The notes beneath the pieces are model-generated. The model did no database searches and had not been told where the DNA came from. It saw nothing but the letters and a program-made list of their open reading frames with translations. Below, one piece after another: positions 4,774 through 5,129 of a stretch of DNA of 5,129 nucleotides (positions within the stretch are counted from its first letter, which is position 1; every line of letters begins with the position of its first letter). This DNA is from CADAWZ01 sp045114665 (lineage in GTDB: Bacteria; Vulcanimicrobiota; CADAWZ01). Made by a program: the position numbers and the translations under genes. Location of the stretch: positions 1-5,129 of the forward strand of contig JBGUKW010000131.1 of the NCBI GenBank assembly GCA_045114665.1, written 5' to 3'.

Positions 4774-4980
4774 ATGGGTTGGTTTGATGAATTAACTTCT
4801 GGTTTTAATAATGGTTATAAAAGAGTAGAAGATGAGGCTAATTTTAATAAAAAAAGTCTTTCTGAGCTAAAACGAATGTTAGATGATAGAAATTTATCTT
4901 GGGATGAACGAAAAAAAATAGAAAAGCGTATTTGGGAAAAAGAACGAATGGAAGAATATCAAAATAGGAGAGGATATTAA
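4774..4980 (+). CDS. Small hypothetical protein with SELK motif (paralogue 2)
   Basis: A 68-aa, highly charged protein of unknown function. The ATG at 4774 is chosen over a GTG at 4759 because GGAG (4761-4764) lies 9 bases upstream and because the resulting start MGWFDEL matches the MGFWEG start of the preceding protein. N25-x-K27-S-x-S30-E-L-K33-x-M35 aligns without gaps to the motif of that protein, and both end with a basic RG motif (NRRGY here, KKRGEI there). Residues from about 40 on are rich in R, K, E and W (SWDERKKIEKRIWEKERMEEY) and are likely a charged helix. It starts one base after the preceding stop. The two are probably diverged tandem duplicates that may pair with each other or with the zinc-ribbon protein; that is inference. 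Base composition is very AT-rich (14 G or C in 4801-4860). Confidence 0.75.
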   Translation: MGWFDELTSGFNNGYKRVEDEANFNKKSLSELKRMLDDRNLSWDERKKIEKRIWEKERMEEYQNRRGY

Positions 4981-4990
4981 AATAAATTAT

Positions 4991-5029
4991 TATTTAATCA
5001 TCAAGTTAATAATAGTTTTTGATTAAATA
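4991..5029. repeat. Inverted repeat after the small-protein operon (weak terminator candidate)
   Basis: TATTTAATCA (4991-5000) and TGATTAAATA (5020-5029) are perfect 10-base reverse complements with a 19-base loop. The right arm is followed by G and only four T, and that TTTT overlaps the -35 of the next promoter. It could be a weak terminator for the operon or an operator next to the promoter. Confidence 0.5.
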
Positions 5030-5031
5030 GT

Positions 5032-5059
5032 TTTACAATCCCTTATAACATGGTATAAT
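5032..5059 (+). promoter_or_regulatory. Promoter of the gene at the right edge
   Basis: TTTACA (5032-5037), a 16-base spacer and TATAAT (5054-5059) preceded by TG at the extended -10 position (TGGTATAAT). A second TATAAT is at 5073-5078 but has no good -35. This is the best promoter in the window. Confidence 0.65.
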
Positions 5060-5077
5060 ATCCAAGAAATAGTATAA

Positions 5078-5095
5078 TAATAATTAAAATTATTA
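5078..5095. repeat. Perfect 18-nt inverted repeat in the leader of the last gene
   Basis: TAATAATT (5078-5085) and AATTATTA (5088-5095) are perfect reverse complements around AA. It sits between the -10 box and the ribosome binding site, a usual place for a repressor operator, but it consists only of A and T. Confidence 0.45.
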
Positions 5096-5115
5096 AAAGG
5101 GGGAATTTTTATAAT

Positions 5116-5129
5116 ATGAGATATTGGGT
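5116..5129 (+). CDS. Start of an unidentified gene, cut by the window edge
   Basis: ATG at 5116 begins M-R-Y-W and runs off the window after four codons. It is supported by the promoter at 5032-5059 and by a G-rich Shine-Dalgarno (AAGGGGG, 5097-5103) 12 bases upstream, a slightly long spacing. Nothing can be said about the product. Confidence 0.55.

Overview
The window is AT-rich DNA from a low-GC, probably anaerobic, host-associated bacterium. A BspA-type leucine-rich repeat protein, a Rpn/PD-(D/E)XK putative transposase-nuclease and a ygeY-ygeW purine-catabolism pair together suggest a gut or oral spirochaete (Treponema or Brachyspira type) or a clostridial or erysipelotrich-type Firmicute. 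The sequence alone does not decide between them. All real genes found are on the + strand.

Layout. Bases 1-176 hold the C-terminal end of a BspA-like LRR protein. After a 151-base T-rich leader come ygeY (328-1542, an M20 metallohydrolase) and ygeW (1559-2755, a knotted transcarbamylase). They are 16 bases apart, each has a good Shine-Dalgarno, and a strong hairpin-plus-U terminator at 2783-2824 closes the pair. In E. coli these genes belong to the selenium-linked anaerobic purine (urate/xanthine) degradation cluster. There YgeW is thought to work on a ureido intermediate, releasing carbamoyl phosphate, and YgeY to hydrolyse a pathway intermediate; the exact steps here are inferred. The other members (ygeX/dpaL, ssnA, hyuA, ygfK, xdhD, carbamate kinase) are not in the window.

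A promoter region with a perfect 17-bp tandem duplication, giving two TATAAT boxes, precedes a 353-aa Rpn-family nuclease/putative transposase (2932-3993). This gene has an in-frame internal ATG with a good ribosome binding site that could make a separate 105-aa C-terminal protein. A terminator follows at 4045-4085, and then a non-coding stretch with a T13 tract and a second hairpin.

The last part is a compact operon of three very small genes: a 59-aa two-CxxC zinc-ribbon protein (4351-4530), then two small proteins (4539-4772 and 4774-4980) that share an MG-aromatic start and an N-x-K-S-x-S-E-L-K-x-M motif and so look like diverged paralogues. I do not recognise their function. After them come an inverted repeat, a good promoter and the first codons of another gene at the right edge.

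The ygeYW pair is visibly richer in G+C than the Rpn gene and the small operon (sampled 60-base lines: 23/60 at 2221-2280 against 14/60 at 4801-4860). This fits a metabolic core segment beside accessory DNA. The least explained parts are the small-protein operon and the possible gene-within-gene in the Rpn locus.
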